Shown: in pieces, positions 7,707-16,958 of the stretch | Position numbering within the stretch: the stretch's first letter is position 1 | How the letters are laid out: each line of letters begins with the position of its first letter | Assembly: GCF_019200975.1 (NCBI RefSeq) | Contig: NZ_JAHTMR010000004.1 | Span: 124,001 to 188,000 of the forward strand | DNA: 64,000 bases | Direction: 5' to 3' | Source: Pseudomonas sp. PD9R | GTDB lineage: Bacteria; Pseudomonadota; Gammaproteobacteria; Pseudomonadales; Pseudomonadaceae | Notes under the pieces: model-generated | Told to the model about the DNA's origin: nothing | The model's input: the letters and a program-made list of their open reading frames with translations, nothing else | Databases searched by the model: none | Translations under genes and position numbers: made by a program

Positions 7707-8762
7707 TCAGGACTTGGGCGGATCGGGAAGGGTGGTTGCGCCACTCGACGCCTTGGCGGTGGCAAGCTTTTGCGTGCTGCGCCATGTGGCGGGGGGCATG
7801 CCGAACTGACTGATGAACCAGCGCGTAAAGGAGCTGGCCATGGAGTAACCGAGCATGTCGGCCACCTGGCTGAGCGAGTAGGTCGGGTTCTCCAGGTAGC
7901 GCAACACCAGATCGCGACGCACGTCGTTGATCAGGTCGTTGAAGGTGCACGCGTCTTCCTTCAGGCGACGTTGCAGCGTGCGCACGTTCATGCCTTGGGT
8001 CTGGGCAATCTGCTCGATGGTGGCGCGCCCCATCGGCAACAGCACGTAAATGGCTTTACGGACCTCGTGCAGGGTCGAAGGCCCTTCGTTGCGTTGCAGC
8101 GAATCGAGGTATCGCTGGGCGTAACGTGCCATGCCCGGGTCGGCATGGGGGTTGGTCATATCAAGATTGGCGTTTGGACAGACAATGCCATTGAACTCGC
8201 TGCCGAATTCCAGATTGCAGCCGAACAGGCGACGATGCAGGTGCAGATTATCGGGTGCCTGGTGGGTGAAGTTGACGCTGTAGGGATGCCAGTGCGAACC
8301 GAGCAGGGCGGCGCACAGACGAAACATCACGCCAATCGCCAATTCATTGCCTTGCCGGCAGGGCATCGGCGAGTCGGTGATCACCTCTTCGCGGATGATC
8401 ACCATTTTGCCCGCTTCCTCGACGAGGATCGCCAACGAGTCGTTCATCAGGTGACGGTAATGCACCAGCACCTGCAATGCGTCACGCAGCGTGCGTTGGT
8501 GGGTCAGCAGCAGGCTGACGACACCGAAATCGGACAGTTGGCGCGACTCGGCCATGCTCAGACCAAAGTACTGGCAACCACTGGCGTTGGCCGAGTTTTC
8601 CAGCAGACGCACCGCAGCGTCGATGGGGATTCTGTGCTCGGGTGTTTGCAACAGGGCTTTGCTCAACCCGACATCGGCCAACAGGACCTGTGGATTCAAC
8701 CCCAGGTGCTGGGCCACTTCCAGGTAGTTGGTTAACACCGCAGCGCGTACGAGCTTGGTCAT
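7707..8762 (-). CDS. AraC family transcriptional regulator
   Basis: The protein has 351 residues. The N-terminal part ('RIPIDAAVRLLENSANASGCQYFGLSMAE') is an arabinose-binding-type ligand domain. The C-terminal 100 residues hold two HTH motifs ('ATIEQIAQTQGMNVRTLQRRL' and 'SLSQVADMLGYSMASSFTRWF'), followed by the AraC signature 'FGMPPATWR'. ATG 8762 gives the family's usual length. It lies between two + strand operons that both carry the same 21-bp-phased repeats, and a single copy (8824-8840) lies 62 bp upstream of its own start. This suggests control of both arms and of itself. Confidence 0.9.
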   Translation of the reverse strand: MTKLVRAAVLTNYLEVAQHLGLNPQVLLADVGLSKALLQTPEHRIPIDAAVRLLENSANASGCQYFGLSMAESRQLSDFGVVSLLLTHQRTLRDALQVLVHYRHLMNDSLAILVEEAGKMVIIREEVITDSPMPCRQGNELAIGVMFRLCAALLGSHWHPYSVNFTHQAPDNLHLHRRLFGCNLEFGSEFNGIVCPNANLDMTNPHADPGMARYAQRYLDSLQRNEGPSTLHEVRKAIYVLLPMGRATIEQIAQTQGMNVRTLQRRLKEDACTFNDLINDVRRDLVLRYLENPTYSLSQVADMLGYSMASSFTRWFISQFGMPPATWRSTQKLATAKASSGATTLPDPPKS

Positions 8763-8823
8763 GTCGGGGCTTTTTCTTGTAGTAGTTGCGACCGAAATTA
8801 ACGTGGCCGGGACCAACCGGCAA

Positions 8824-8840
8824 GTCATGAAATGAAAAGT
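8824..8840 (+). promoter_or_regulatory. Single AraC-type half operator in the araC promoter
   Basis: GTCATGAAATGAAAAGT is identical over 16 bases to the left repeat of the operator at 1061-1080. No good second copy lies 21 bp away on either side. It is 62 bp upstream of the araC start codon, where a bound regulator could repress or activate its own gene. Confidence 0.5.
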
Positions 8841-8901
8841 TTTTGGCCGACGTTTCCAGCGCCTTTTTGCGCCATGAAAGCCGAAGCATAACGGGGAGGT
8901 T

Positions 8902-8942
8902 GTCATCAAAAGAAAAGTGACTGACGTCAAATGAAAAGCACC
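8902..8942 (+). promoter_or_regulatory. Predicted AraC-family operator upstream of the hydrolase/DUF1302 arm
   Basis: GTCATCAAAAGAAAAGTGAC (8902-8921) and GACGTCAAATGAAAAGCACC (8923-8942) lie 21 bp apart and match the pair at 1061-1101. The pair ends 85 bp before GTG 9027, almost the same distance as in the first arm (80 bp). This also argues that the in-frame upstream ATG codons at 8931 and 8961 are not starts, because 8931 lies inside the operator. Confidence 0.65.
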
Positions 8943-9026
8943 ACAGGTGGGGGCTCTTTAATGTCGGCACTACAAAAAGTTCTGGCGAAACAGCCAGGCG
9001 ATTCACCGAGAAGCCGAGGTGTTCAA

Positions 9027-9593
9027 GTGAACAAACTTCAAACTGTCGCAACCGTTCTGATCGTGCCGGGCCTGCGCGAGCATGTGGCCGAGCATTGGCA
9101 AACACTGCTGGAGGCGCGGTTGGACAAGGTGCGCAGCGTGCCGCCACTTGAGACCGACAAACTCGACTGCGCCGCTCGTGTACGGGCCATCGAGCATGAA
9201 CTGGCGCAAATCGACGGCCCCGTGATTCTGGTCGCTCACAGCGCCGGTGTGCTGATGGTTGCGCACTGGGCGGCCCGACACAGTGGCTCGATCAAAGGGG
9301 CTTTGCTGGCCGCGCCACCTGACCTCGATGCCGCCTGGCCTCAAGGCTATCCCACCCCGGAATCACTCCGGGCCCAAGGCTGGGACCCTCTGCCTACTGG
9401 CGCGCTGCCGTTTCGCAGCATTGTCGCGGGCAGCACCAACGATCACCTGGCCAGCCTCGAAGCCGTCACCCGTATGGCCTGCGACTGGGGCAGCGAACTG
9501 GTCAACCTCGGCGAGGTCGGCCACCTCAACCCTGCGTCGGGTTTTGGCCACTGGCCACAAGCCGAAGCACTGATTCTGGAACTGGATCGCTAG
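9027..9593 (+). CDS. RBBP9/YdeN family alpha/beta hydrolase
   Basis: With GTG 9027 the protein has 188 residues, the normal size of the RBBP9/YdeN family. The nucleophile motif is 'VAHSAGVLMVAHWAA' (Ser72), the acid is probably the Asp in 'STNDHLAS', and the catalytic His is in 'EVGHLNPASG'. CGAGG at 9015-9019 supports this start. Longer starts (8931, 8961) would add an unrelated tail that overlaps the operator. It heads the second arm of the regulon and may hydrolyse an ester or thioester. Substrate unknown. Confidence 0.83.
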   Translation: MNKLQTVATVLIVPGLREHVAEHWQTLLEARLDKVRSVPPLETDKLDCAARVRAIEHELAQIDGPVILVAHSAGVLMVAHWAARHSGSIKGALLAAPPDLDAAWPQGYPTPESLRAQGWDPLPTGALPFRSIVAGSTNDHLASLEAVTRMACDWGSELVNLGEVGHLNPASGFGHWPQAEALILELDR

Positions 9594-9650
9594 TCAGGCA
9601 TCTGCCCGGTCGCAAAACGTCCGGTAATTGCTCTAACGCGTGAAAAAACG

Positions 9651-9671
9651 CAGGCCCTTTCACCGGGCCTG
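9651..9671 (-). terminator. Hairpin, terminator-like on the - strand
   Basis: Stem CAGGCCC / GGGCCTG (7 bp) with a 7-nt loop. Read on the - strand it is followed by CG and six T, so it could stop antisense transcription between the hydrolase and DUF1302 genes. On + it has no T run and might only attenuate. Confidence 0.4.
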
Positions 9672-9722
9672 TGCAAGGGAAGCTGCGCTCAAAAATAAGT
9701 ACAACACGGCGGAGACAACGCA

Positions 9723-11747
9723 ATGCATAACAATAAGAGTCATAGCCACACACCCACACAACGCAGTTTGCTGGCCTTGGCCATTCTGGCGGCTTCCATG
9801 CCGGCGGCCCATGGTTTCGAACTTGATACGGGCAACCCCGACTGGGCCGTGCGCTTCGACAACACCGTCAAGTACAACTACGGCGTCCGCACTGAAGGCG
9901 CTGACAAACGCATGCTGGCCACGCCAAACAATAACGATGGCGACTACAACTTCCGCAAGGCCGGGACCAACATCACCAATCGTGTCGACCTGTTGACCGA
10001 GATGGATGTGGTCTATCAGCAAAGCATGGGCTTTCGCGTCAGTGCGGCGAGCTGGTACGACAAGGCCTATGAAAACACCGGTTCCAACTCCAACCCGTTC
10101 GTAAACGGCAATGGCGGCACTTCGGGTCTGGTTGCCAATGACACACGACTGGGTTTCGGGGGCGTCAACCGCGACAACGTCGGCTTTGGCAGCTCACACC
10201 TGAGTAACTATGCCCAACGCTATTACACCGGCCCTTCCGGAGAAATTCTCGATGCGTTCGTGTTCTACAGCACCAACGTAGGTGAAGAGTCGTTGTTCAG
10301 CGTCAAGGCCGGGCAGCACAACGTGTTTTGGGGTGAAACCATCCTCAACCCGGTGCACTCGATCAGCTACGGTCAGTCGGGCCTGGATCTGGCGAAGCTT
10401 GCAGCATCGCCTGGCACCGAGGCCAAAGAGTTGTTCGTTCCGCGCAACCAGCTCTCGACGACCTTTACCATCAACCCTGAGTGGACCGTGGGTGCCCAGT
10501 ATTTCCTGGATTGGGATGCAGCGCGCTTGCCTGAGGCGGGTACTTTCTACGGTGGCTCCGACCTGGTGGGCTTCGGTGCGCAGTCGTTTTTGCTGGGCAA
10601 TACCAACTCCAGCAATCCCGGGGCTCTCGGCTGCGGCCTGGCACCCTGCAACGGGCTAACCAACGTGCGTCGTGGCGATGATCTGACCCCGCGCAATTCA
10701 GGTGATTGGGGCGTTATGGCCAAGTGGTCGCCAGCGTGGCTGGACGGTACCCTCGGTTTCTACTACCGCAAGACTTCGGACATTCTGCCCCAGGCCTGGC
10801 TCGACGCCCGTGGATTGAGTTCGGCCAGTCCAAACGGCGTACCGCCAAGGGCCACTCCCGCGGGTCTGGTGCCAGTCGTCAACACCTTGAACTCGTTGAA
10901 CACCGCGACTTACCAACTGGCCTATTCCGACAACATCGACATCTTTGGCTTGAGCCTGTCCAAGGACGTCGGTGGTATCAGTGTCGGCAGTGATCTGAAC
11001 ATCCGCCACAACATGCCGTTGGCCAGTATCCCGGCGATCGTCAGCACCAATAGCCCAACCGGACTGGGTCAAGGCCTTGGCCTGTTGCCGCCACGCACGG
11101 CAGCAACCGGTGTCATCTACGACGTCCCGCACGATGGCGACAGCATGAGTGCCACCGGCGAAACGCTGCACTGGACGCTCAATGGTCTGATGGCGTTGCC
11201 CAAGACGCCGGTGTTCGATTCGGCGTCCCTGCTGGCCGAGCTCTATTACAGCAACCTGCTCAAGCTCGATAGCAAGAACGAAGCACTCTACAAGGGCAAG
11301 AGCAGCTACCGCGGTATCGACGCACCGACGCGCGACAACTGGGGTATCGCGGTCAACTTCACGCCGACCTGGTATCAGGTGTTCCCGGGTGTCGACATGA
11401 CCCTGCCAACCTCCGTCAACGTTGGCCTCGCTGGCGTGTCACCCGTATCGGGCGGTGGAGCCAAAGACACCGGCAACTATGCCGTGGGCGTCGGCGCCAT
11501 CGTTTACAACAAGTATTTCGTCGACCTCAAGTACGTCGACTCCTTCGGCAAGACTGACAAGTGCAACGTCAGCGGTAACAGCACCGGCGCGGCGAACGCC
11601 GGAAGTGGCGATGGCTCCACGCCGAACGCCTTCAGCGGTAACGAAAACTATGCGTGCTACGCCGGTGGCTATTCAGCCTTCTCGGGCGGCGGTGCGACCA
11701 CAGAAGACCGTGGTGCGCTGTACCTGACGCTGAAAACCACCTTTTGA
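9723..11747 (+). CDS. DUF1302 family outer-membrane protein
   Basis: This 674-residue protein starts with a signal peptide (hydrophobic stretch 'LLALAILAASMPAAHG', cleavage near residue 35) and the DUF1302 opening 'DWAVRFDNTVKYNYGVR'. Long stretches of alternating polar and hydrophobic residues and a C-terminal Phe ('LYLTLKTTF') fit an outer-membrane beta-barrel. DUF1302 and DUF1329 genes are commonly paired in Pseudomonas and neighbouring groups, usually beside catabolic genes for hydrophobic compounds. GGAG lies 8 bp before ATG 9723. A role in uptake is inferred from context. Confidence 0.88.
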   Translation: MHNNKSHSHTPTQRSLLALAILAASMPAAHGFELDTGNPDWAVRFDNTVKYNYGVRTEGADKRMLATPNNNDGDYNFRKAGTNITNRVDLLTEMDVVYQQSMGFRVSAASWYDKAYENTGSNSNPFVNGNGGTSGLVANDTRLGFGGVNRDNVGFGSSHLSNYAQRYYTGPSGEILDAFVFYSTNVGEESLFSVKAGQHNVFWGETILNPVHSISYGQSGLDLAKLAASPGTEAKELFVPRNQLSTTFTINPEWTVGAQYFLDWDAARLPEAGTFYGGSDLVGFGAQSFLLGNTNSSNPGALGCGLAPCNGLTNVRRGDDLTPRNSGDWGVMAKWSPAWLDGTLGFYYRKTSDILPQAWLDARGLSSASPNGVPPRATPAGLVPVVNTLNSLNTATYQLAYSDNIDIFGLSLSKDVGGISVGSDLNIRHNMPLASIPAIVSTNSPTGLGQGLGLLPPRTAATGVIYDVPHDGDSMSATGETLHWTLNGLMALPKTPVFDSASLLAELYYSNLLKLDSKNEALYKGKSSYRGIDAPTRDNWGIAVNFTPTWYQVFPGVDMTLPTSVNVGLAGVSPVSGGGAKDTGNYAVGVGAIVYNKYFVDLKYVDSFGKTDKCNVSGNSTGAANAGSGDGSTPNAFSGNENYACYAGGYSAFSGGGATTEDRGALYLTLKTTF

Positions 11748-11787
11748 TTCACCCAATGCTTAGTCACTAAGCAGGAGTATGACCCCC

Positions 11788-13146
11788 ATGAAATTTGTGC
11801 AAACTCTGCTGGCCGCTTCGCTGGCCATGGCCATGGGCGCCCAAGCGCAGGCAGCGGTATCGACTCAAGAGGCGACCAAACTGGGCAGCAGCCTGACCCT
11901 GGTGGGCGCCGAAAAGGCTGCCAGCGCCGATGGTTCCATTCCCGCCTACGCTGGTGGCCTGACGACTGCCCCGGCGAATTTCAAGGCCGGCGACAGCATG
12001 CGTCCGGACCCGTTTTCCAGCGAGAAACCGCTGCTGGTGATCGATGGCAAAAACGTCGATCAATACAAGGGCATGCTCACGGCCACGACGGCGGAGCTGG
12101 CCAAGCGCTTCCCGACTTTCCGTGTCGATGTCTACCCGACCCATCGCACGGTGGCCCTGCCACAAAACGTGTTGGACAACGGCGTGAAGAACGCCACCGG
12201 CGCCAAATCCCTTGAAGGCGGTCTGGCGATCGACAACGTCCTGCCCGGCGTACCGTTCCCGATCCCGCAATCGGGCAGTGAGGCCATGTGGAACTTCCTG
12301 CTGCGCTATCAGGGCGTCAACATCAATTCCAAGTACGACTCCTGGAACGTCGACTCTGCCGGTGTGGCGAGCCTGGCCACCACCGGGCAGGCGTTCATCA
12401 ACTACCCGATCTACGAGAACATGGCGCAGCCGGTCAAAAGTGCCGATGTTTACTACCAGATGAAGCTGTACTACACCGGGCCTGCACGCCGCGCCGGTGA
12501 GTCGATCATGCTCAAGGACGCCGCCAACCCGCTGGAACAACCGCGTCGAGCCTGGCAGTACCTGCCTGGCCAGCGTCGCGTCAAGTTGGCACCGAGCCTG
12601 GCTTACGACACGCCTAACCCGGGTACTGCAGGCGCGGGTACTTTTGACGACGTGTTTGTGTTCAACGGTGCGCTGGATCGCTACGACTGGAAGCTGGTCG
12701 GCAAGCAAGAAATGATCGTGCCATACAACACCTACAAGCTGACTTACGCCCAGGACCCCAAGAGCCTGACCACCGCCAACCACCTCGCGCCGGATTTCGT
12801 GCGTTGGGAAAAACACCGCGTGTGGGTGGTCGAGGGCAACCTCAAGGCCGGCGCCCGTCATGTCTATCAGAAGCGCCGTTTCTACCTGGATGAAGACAGC
12901 TGGGCGGCTCTGGCCTCGGATCAGTACGACGCCCGTGGTCAGCTCTATCGTGGCTCCTTTGCCTTCCTCAGCCAGAGCTATGACAAGCAGGTCCCGGACT
13001 CCACGCCGTTCATGATCTACGACTTGGTGGGCGGCTCGTACAACATCAACGGTGTCGTCGGCCCGTACGGCGGCATCCGTTACATCGACTCGCTGTCGAA
13101 AGCGCAGTGGTCGCCGGAGTCCCTGGCGGGCGCTGGCATTCGCTAA
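11788..13146 (+). CDS. DUF1329 family periplasmic/envelope protein
   Basis: This 452-residue protein has a clear signal peptide (MKFVQTLLAASLAMAMGAQAQA). Family segments include 'YKLTYAQDPKSL', 'LAPDFVRWEKHRVWVVEGNL', 'RHVYQKRRFYLDEDSW' and 'YDLVGGSYNINGV'. DUF1329 has a LolB-like lipid-binding fold. CAGGAG (11772-11777) is correctly spaced for ATG 11788 but too close to ATG 11779, so 11788 is taken. It lies 40 bp after the DUF1302 gene, and the two probably work together at the outer membrane. Confidence 0.88.
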   Translation: MKFVQTLLAASLAMAMGAQAQAAVSTQEATKLGSSLTLVGAEKAASADGSIPAYAGGLTTAPANFKAGDSMRPDPFSSEKPLLVIDGKNVDQYKGMLTATTAELAKRFPTFRVDVYPTHRTVALPQNVLDNGVKNATGAKSLEGGLAIDNVLPGVPFPIPQSGSEAMWNFLLRYQGVNINSKYDSWNVDSAGVASLATTGQAFINYPIYENMAQPVKSADVYYQMKLYYTGPARRAGESIMLKDAANPLEQPRRAWQYLPGQRRVKLAPSLAYDTPNPGTAGAGTFDDVFVFNGALDRYDWKLVGKQEMIVPYNTYKLTYAQDPKSLTTANHLAPDFVRWEKHRVWVVEGNLKAGARHVYQKRRFYLDEDSWAALASDQYDARGQLYRGSFAFLSQSYDKQVPDSTPFMIYDLVGGSYNINGVVGPYGGIRYIDSLSKAQWSPESLAGAGIR

Positions 13147-13215
13147 ACGCCCGGTGACAGAGCGTCGGGCTGCACGCGATGTGGGCCCGGCGCCGATTTT
13201 TCAAGAGGACGCCGT

Positions 13216-14286
13216 ATGTGTTCGTTCAAGAAGTGCGTGCTGATGTTGGGCACCGCGTTGGCTCTGTTGCATGGATTCGCTCAGGCAGCTGCTTACGTTG
13301 ACGTGCTCGACCTGCCGGCCAAGCCCACCGCATTGGCAGTGCACAGCCCTTTGCTGGCTACGACCCGTGCCGGTGATCGACTGATCGCCGTGGGGCAACG
13401 TGGCCACATTCTTTATTCCGATGACACGGGCAAGCACTGGCAGCAGGCCGCAGTGCCGGTCAGTGCCGATCTCAATGCCGTTTATTTTTCTTCATCTGAG
13501 CAAGGCTGGGCGGTCGGTAACGACGGCGTGGTGTTGCACAGCAGTGATGCCGGCGAGACCTGGATCAAGCAGCTCGATGGCCGCGAAATCGGTGCCTTGC
13601 TGGTCAAGCACTATGGCGACCTGGCCTCTGCCGAGCCGGCCAACGCGCAATGGAGCCAACTGGCCGCTGATGGTCAGCGTCTGGTCGAAGAGGGCGCCGA
13701 CAAGCCTTTGCTCGACGTTTGGTTTGCCAATGAAAAGGTCGGCTATGTGGTCGGTGTGTTCAACCTGATTCTGCGCACCGAAGACGGTGGTCAGCACTGG
13801 ACGCCTTTTCAGGACCGCACCGACAACCCCCAGGGTTTTCACCTTAACGCTATCGCCTTTACCGGTGACGGGCTGTACATCGCCGGTGAACAGGGGCTGT
13901 TGCTGAAATGGAACGACGCACAGCAGCGTTTCCTTGCGCTGCAAACGCCTTATCAGGGCAGTTTTTTCGGCGTGATCGGCAAGCCTGGCGAAGTGCTGGC
14001 GTTCGGTCTGCGCGGGCATGTGTTTCGCAGCACGGATGGCGGTGCCTCCTGGAGCCCGCTTGATACCGGCCTGCAGGTCAGCATTACCGCTGCGGCGCTG
14101 GGCACCGACGGACGCTACCGGCTGTTCAGTCAGGCCGGGCATCTTTTGGTCGAGCAGGAACCTGAGGCGCGCCTGCAACTGGTCGCTCAACAAAGCCAGT
14201 CGCCGGTGGCGGGTGCCATCCAGGCAGCCAACGGTTCGTTGATCGTGGTCGGCAGTCGTGGCGCACGCACGCTTTCCCAAGAATAA
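13216..14286 (+). CDS. YCF48/BNR-repeat periplasmic protein
   Basis: This 356-residue protein has a signal peptide (residues 1-25, ending 'HGFAQA') and a beta-propeller carrying at least four Asp-box (SxDxGxxW) repeats: 'DDTGKHW', 'SSDAGETW', 'TEDGGQHW' and 'STDGGASW'. These match YCF48/photosystem II stability factor-like proteins. AGAGGA precedes ATG 13216. Such a gene regularly sits between DUF1329 and an MMPL/RND transporter in this type of cluster. It may be a periplasmic adaptor for the transporter (inference). Confidence 0.87.
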   Translation: MCSFKKCVLMLGTALALLHGFAQAAAYVDVLDLPAKPTALAVHSPLLATTRAGDRLIAVGQRGHILYSDDTGKHWQQAAVPVSADLNAVYFSSSEQGWAVGNDGVVLHSSDAGETWIKQLDGREIGALLVKHYGDLASAEPANAQWSQLAADGQRLVEEGADKPLLDVWFANEKVGYVVGVFNLILRTEDGGQHWTPFQDRTDNPQGFHLNAIAFTGDGLYIAGEQGLLLKWNDAQQRFLALQTPYQGSFFGVIGKPGEVLAFGLRGHVFRSTDGGASWSPLDTGLQVSITAAALGTDGRYRLFSQAGHLLVEQEPEARLQLVAQQSQSPVAGAIQAANGSLIVVGSRGARTLSQE

Positions 14287-14316
14287 GAACAGATAAACCA
14301 GAGCGAGTACCCTGAC

Positions 14317-16776
14317 ATGGGCAATATCCAGCAAGACACCATGCCGGTGATCGGCGACTTGCACGACTTCGACCGAAGTTCCGGCAACCGGCTGGAACGC
14401 TGGGTGTTCAACCATCGTCCGCTGTTCATGCTGCTGATGGGGATCATCACCCTGATCCTGGGCTACATGGTGGCGACCCGCCTGGAGTTGCGCCCCAGCT
14501 TCGAGAAGATGATCCCGCAGAGCCAGCCGTACATTCAGAACTTCCTGGAAAACCGCAAATCCTTGCGTGGCCTGGGCAGTTCGGTGCGGGTGGTGGTGGA
14601 GAACACCCAGGGCGATATTTTTGACCCTGAGTACCTGAACGTGCTCAAGCAGGTCAACGATGAGCTGTTCCTCGCCGAAGGCGTCGACCGTGCCTGGATG
14701 AAGTCGTTGTGGAGCCCGGCGGTGCGCTGGACCGAGTCCACCGAGGAAGGCTTCCAGGGCGGTCCGGTGATGCCGGATTCCTATCAGGGTTCGCCAAAAG
14801 ACATCGAGCAACTGCGCCAGAACATCAACCGCGCCGGCATCGTCGGCAGCCTGGTGGCCAGCGATTTCAAATCCACGATGTTGATCGTGCCATTGCTGGA
14901 TCAAACCTCCGCCACCGGCCACAGCATCAACTACCACCAGTTTTCGCAAATGCTCGAAGAGCGCTTGCGCGACAAGATCGAATTCGCCGGTGACAGCGCG
15001 GCACGCAAGGCCGGGGAAGAGGGCAAGGGCCATTACAAGGTCCGGGTGATTGGTTTCGCCAAGCTGGTCGGCGACCTGATCGATGGCCTGATTCAGGTGA
15101 TGATGTTTTTTGGTCTGGCGGTGGTCACCTCGTTCGTCATCATCTACTTGTACACCCGTTGCATCCGCAGCACTTTGCTGGTGATTTTCTGTTCGCTGAC
15201 GGCGGTGGTCTGGCAGTTGGGTATCGTGGCCTGGCTGGGTTATGCGATTGATCCTTACTCGGTGCTGGTGCCGTTCCTGATTTTTGCCATCGGTGTGTCC
15301 CACGCGGCGCAAAAGATGAACGGCATCATGCAGGACATCGCCCGTGGCACTCATAAACTGGTGGCGGCGCGTTACACCTTTCGCCGCTTGTTCATTGCCG
15401 GTGTCACTGCGCTGCTGGCCGATGCCGTTGGTTTCGCGGTGCTGATGCTGATCGACATTCCGGTGATCCAGGACCTGGCGATTACCGCCAGCATCGGCGT
15501 CGCCGTATTGATCTTCACTTCGCTGCTGCTGATGCCGGTGGCGCTGTCCTATATCGGCGTTGGCAAGAAGGCCGCCGCGCGAGCATTGAAGATCGACACC
15601 CGTGCCGCCGAACACCGCGGCTTCGGCAAGCTGTGGGACATGCTCGATCGTTTCACCACACCGAAATGGGCCTTGGGCACCGTGCTCGGTGCAGTGGTGC
15701 TGGGCGCGGCGGGTTTCATGGTCAGCCAGCATTTGAAAATCGGCGACCTCGACAGCGGTGCGCCAGAGCTGCGCGCCGACTCACGTTACAACCGTGATAA
15801 CGCTTACATCACCAGCCACTACGCGCTGTCCAGCGACCTGTTCGCGGTGATGATCAAGACGGCGCCAGAAGGCTGCCTGAATTATCAGACGCTGGTTCTC
15901 GCCGACCGTCTGGCCTGGGAACTGCAACAACATCCCGGCGTGCAAGCCACTTCGTCGCTGGTCAACGCGGTACGCCAGATCACCGCCGGTTCCTTTGAGG
16001 GCAACCCCAAGCTCAACAGCATCCAGCGCAACCAGAACGTGCTGAACTATGCCGCGCAACAGGCCTCGGTCAATGCGCCGGAACTGTTCAATACCGACTG
16101 CTCGGTGATGCCCGTGATTGCCTTCCTCAAGGATCACAAGGCCGAAACCCTGGACGCGGTGGTGGCCATCGCCGACAAATTCGCCAAGGAAAACAGCACC
16201 CCTGACCGGCAATTCCTGCTGGCCGCCGGGACCGCCGGCATTGAAGCGGCGACCAACATCGTGGTGCGTGAAGCCAACCACACCATGCTGCTTTACGTGT
16301 ACCTGGCGGTGACGCTGTTCTGCCTGATCACGTTCCGCAGTTGGCGCGCAACGCTGGTGGCGCTGCTGCCGCTGGTATTGACCTCGGTCCTCTGCGAGGC
16401 GCTGATGGTCGCCATGGGCATCGGTGTGAAGGTGGCAACGCTGCCGGTCATCGCCCTTGGGGTCGGAATCGGCGTCGACTACGCGTTGTACCTGCTTAGC
16501 GTGCAGCTGCATTACCAGCGCAGCGGTCTGTCGTTGTCCGATGCCTATCGCAATGCGGTGGCGTTTACTGGCCGGGTCGTCGGGCTGGTAGGCATTACCC
16601 TGGCGGCTGGCGTGGTGTGCTGGGCCTGGTCACCGATCAAGTTCCAGGCCGACATGGGCATCCTGCTGACCTTCATGTTTCTGTGGAACATGCTTGGCGC
16701 GCTGATCCTTATCCCGGCGCTGTCGCATTTCCTGCTGCGCAATATCGGGCCAACGCCGATCAAGATCCGCGCATAG
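14317..16776 (+). CDS. MMPL/RND family transporter
   Basis: This 819-residue integral membrane protein has the RND layout: TM1 near residues 30-55, a large periplasmic loop, a bundle of five helices (about 255-400), and a second half repeating the pattern (TM7 near 445, second loop, helices to the end). The second half has 'ALGVGIGVDYALYLLS' and the first the related 'FAIGVSHAAQKMNG'. No separate membrane-fusion protein is adjacent. With the DUF1302/1329/BNR proteins it probably moves a lipid-like substrate across the envelope. Confidence 0.88.
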   Translation: MGNIQQDTMPVIGDLHDFDRSSGNRLERWVFNHRPLFMLLMGIITLILGYMVATRLELRPSFEKMIPQSQPYIQNFLENRKSLRGLGSSVRVVVENTQGDIFDPEYLNVLKQVNDELFLAEGVDRAWMKSLWSPAVRWTESTEEGFQGGPVMPDSYQGSPKDIEQLRQNINRAGIVGSLVASDFKSTMLIVPLLDQTSATGHSINYHQFSQMLEERLRDKIEFAGDSAARKAGEEGKGHYKVRVIGFAKLVGDLIDGLIQVMMFFGLAVVTSFVIIYLYTRCIRSTLLVIFCSLTAVVWQLGIVAWLGYAIDPYSVLVPFLIFAIGVSHAAQKMNGIMQDIARGTHKLVAARYTFRRLFIAGVTALLADAVGFAVLMLIDIPVIQDLAITASIGVAVLIFTSLLLMPVALSYIGVGKKAAARALKIDTRAAEHRGFGKLWDMLDRFTTPKWALGTVLGAVVLGAAGFMVSQHLKIGDLDSGAPELRADSRYNRDNAYITSHYALSSDLFAVMIKTAPEGCLNYQTLVLADRLAWELQQHPGVQATSSLVNAVRQITAGSFEGNPKLNSIQRNQNVLNYAAQQASVNAPELFNTDCSVMPVIAFLKDHKAETLDAVVAIADKFAKENSTPDRQFLLAAGTAGIEAATNIVVREANHTMLLYVYLAVTLFCLITFRSWRATLVALLPLVLTSVLCEALMVAMGIGVKVATLPVIALGVGIGVDYALYLLSVQLHYQRSGLSLSDAYRNAVAFTGRVVGLVGITLAAGVVCWAWSPIKFQADMGILLTFMFLWNMLGALILIPALSHFLLRNIGPTPIKIRA

Positions 16777-16790
16777 CCCGTCATGCAGAC

Positions 16791-16880
16791 GCGAGCTTGC
16801 TCGCGAAGGTCGTGAACGATAACGCGTGAACCAGATGCCCAGCGGCGTCGTTGAGTTTTTCGCGAGCAAGCTCGCTCCTA
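16791..16880. repeat. REP-type palindrome (GCGAGCTTGCTCGCG family)
   Basis: GCGAGCTTGCTCGCGAA (16791-16807) is answered by its exact complement at 16859-16875, with about 50 bp between. Related copies lie at 20444-20543 and 48053-48135. It separates the RND gene from the acyl-CoA dehydrogenase gene and may end or stabilise the upstream mRNA. Confidence 0.85.
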
Positions 16881-16958
16881 AAGGTATTGCGCGAAGCAAC
16901 TAACACTTCTATGGAACAGGGCATGTGCGATGCCCTGTATTGATTGAGTACCGAGATC

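Noticed and set aside
8931..9026. Upstream starts (ATG 8931 or 8961) for the RBBP9-like hydrolase.
   Set aside because: 8931 lies inside the predicted AraC operator, both add residues outside the family length, and GTG 9027 has the better ribosome site.
13492..15732. A 746-codon open frame on the - strand opposite the BNR and RND genes.
   Set aside because: It is antisense to two well-supported genes, has no family resemblance and a His/Gln/Arg-rich composition typical of GC-rich shadow frames.
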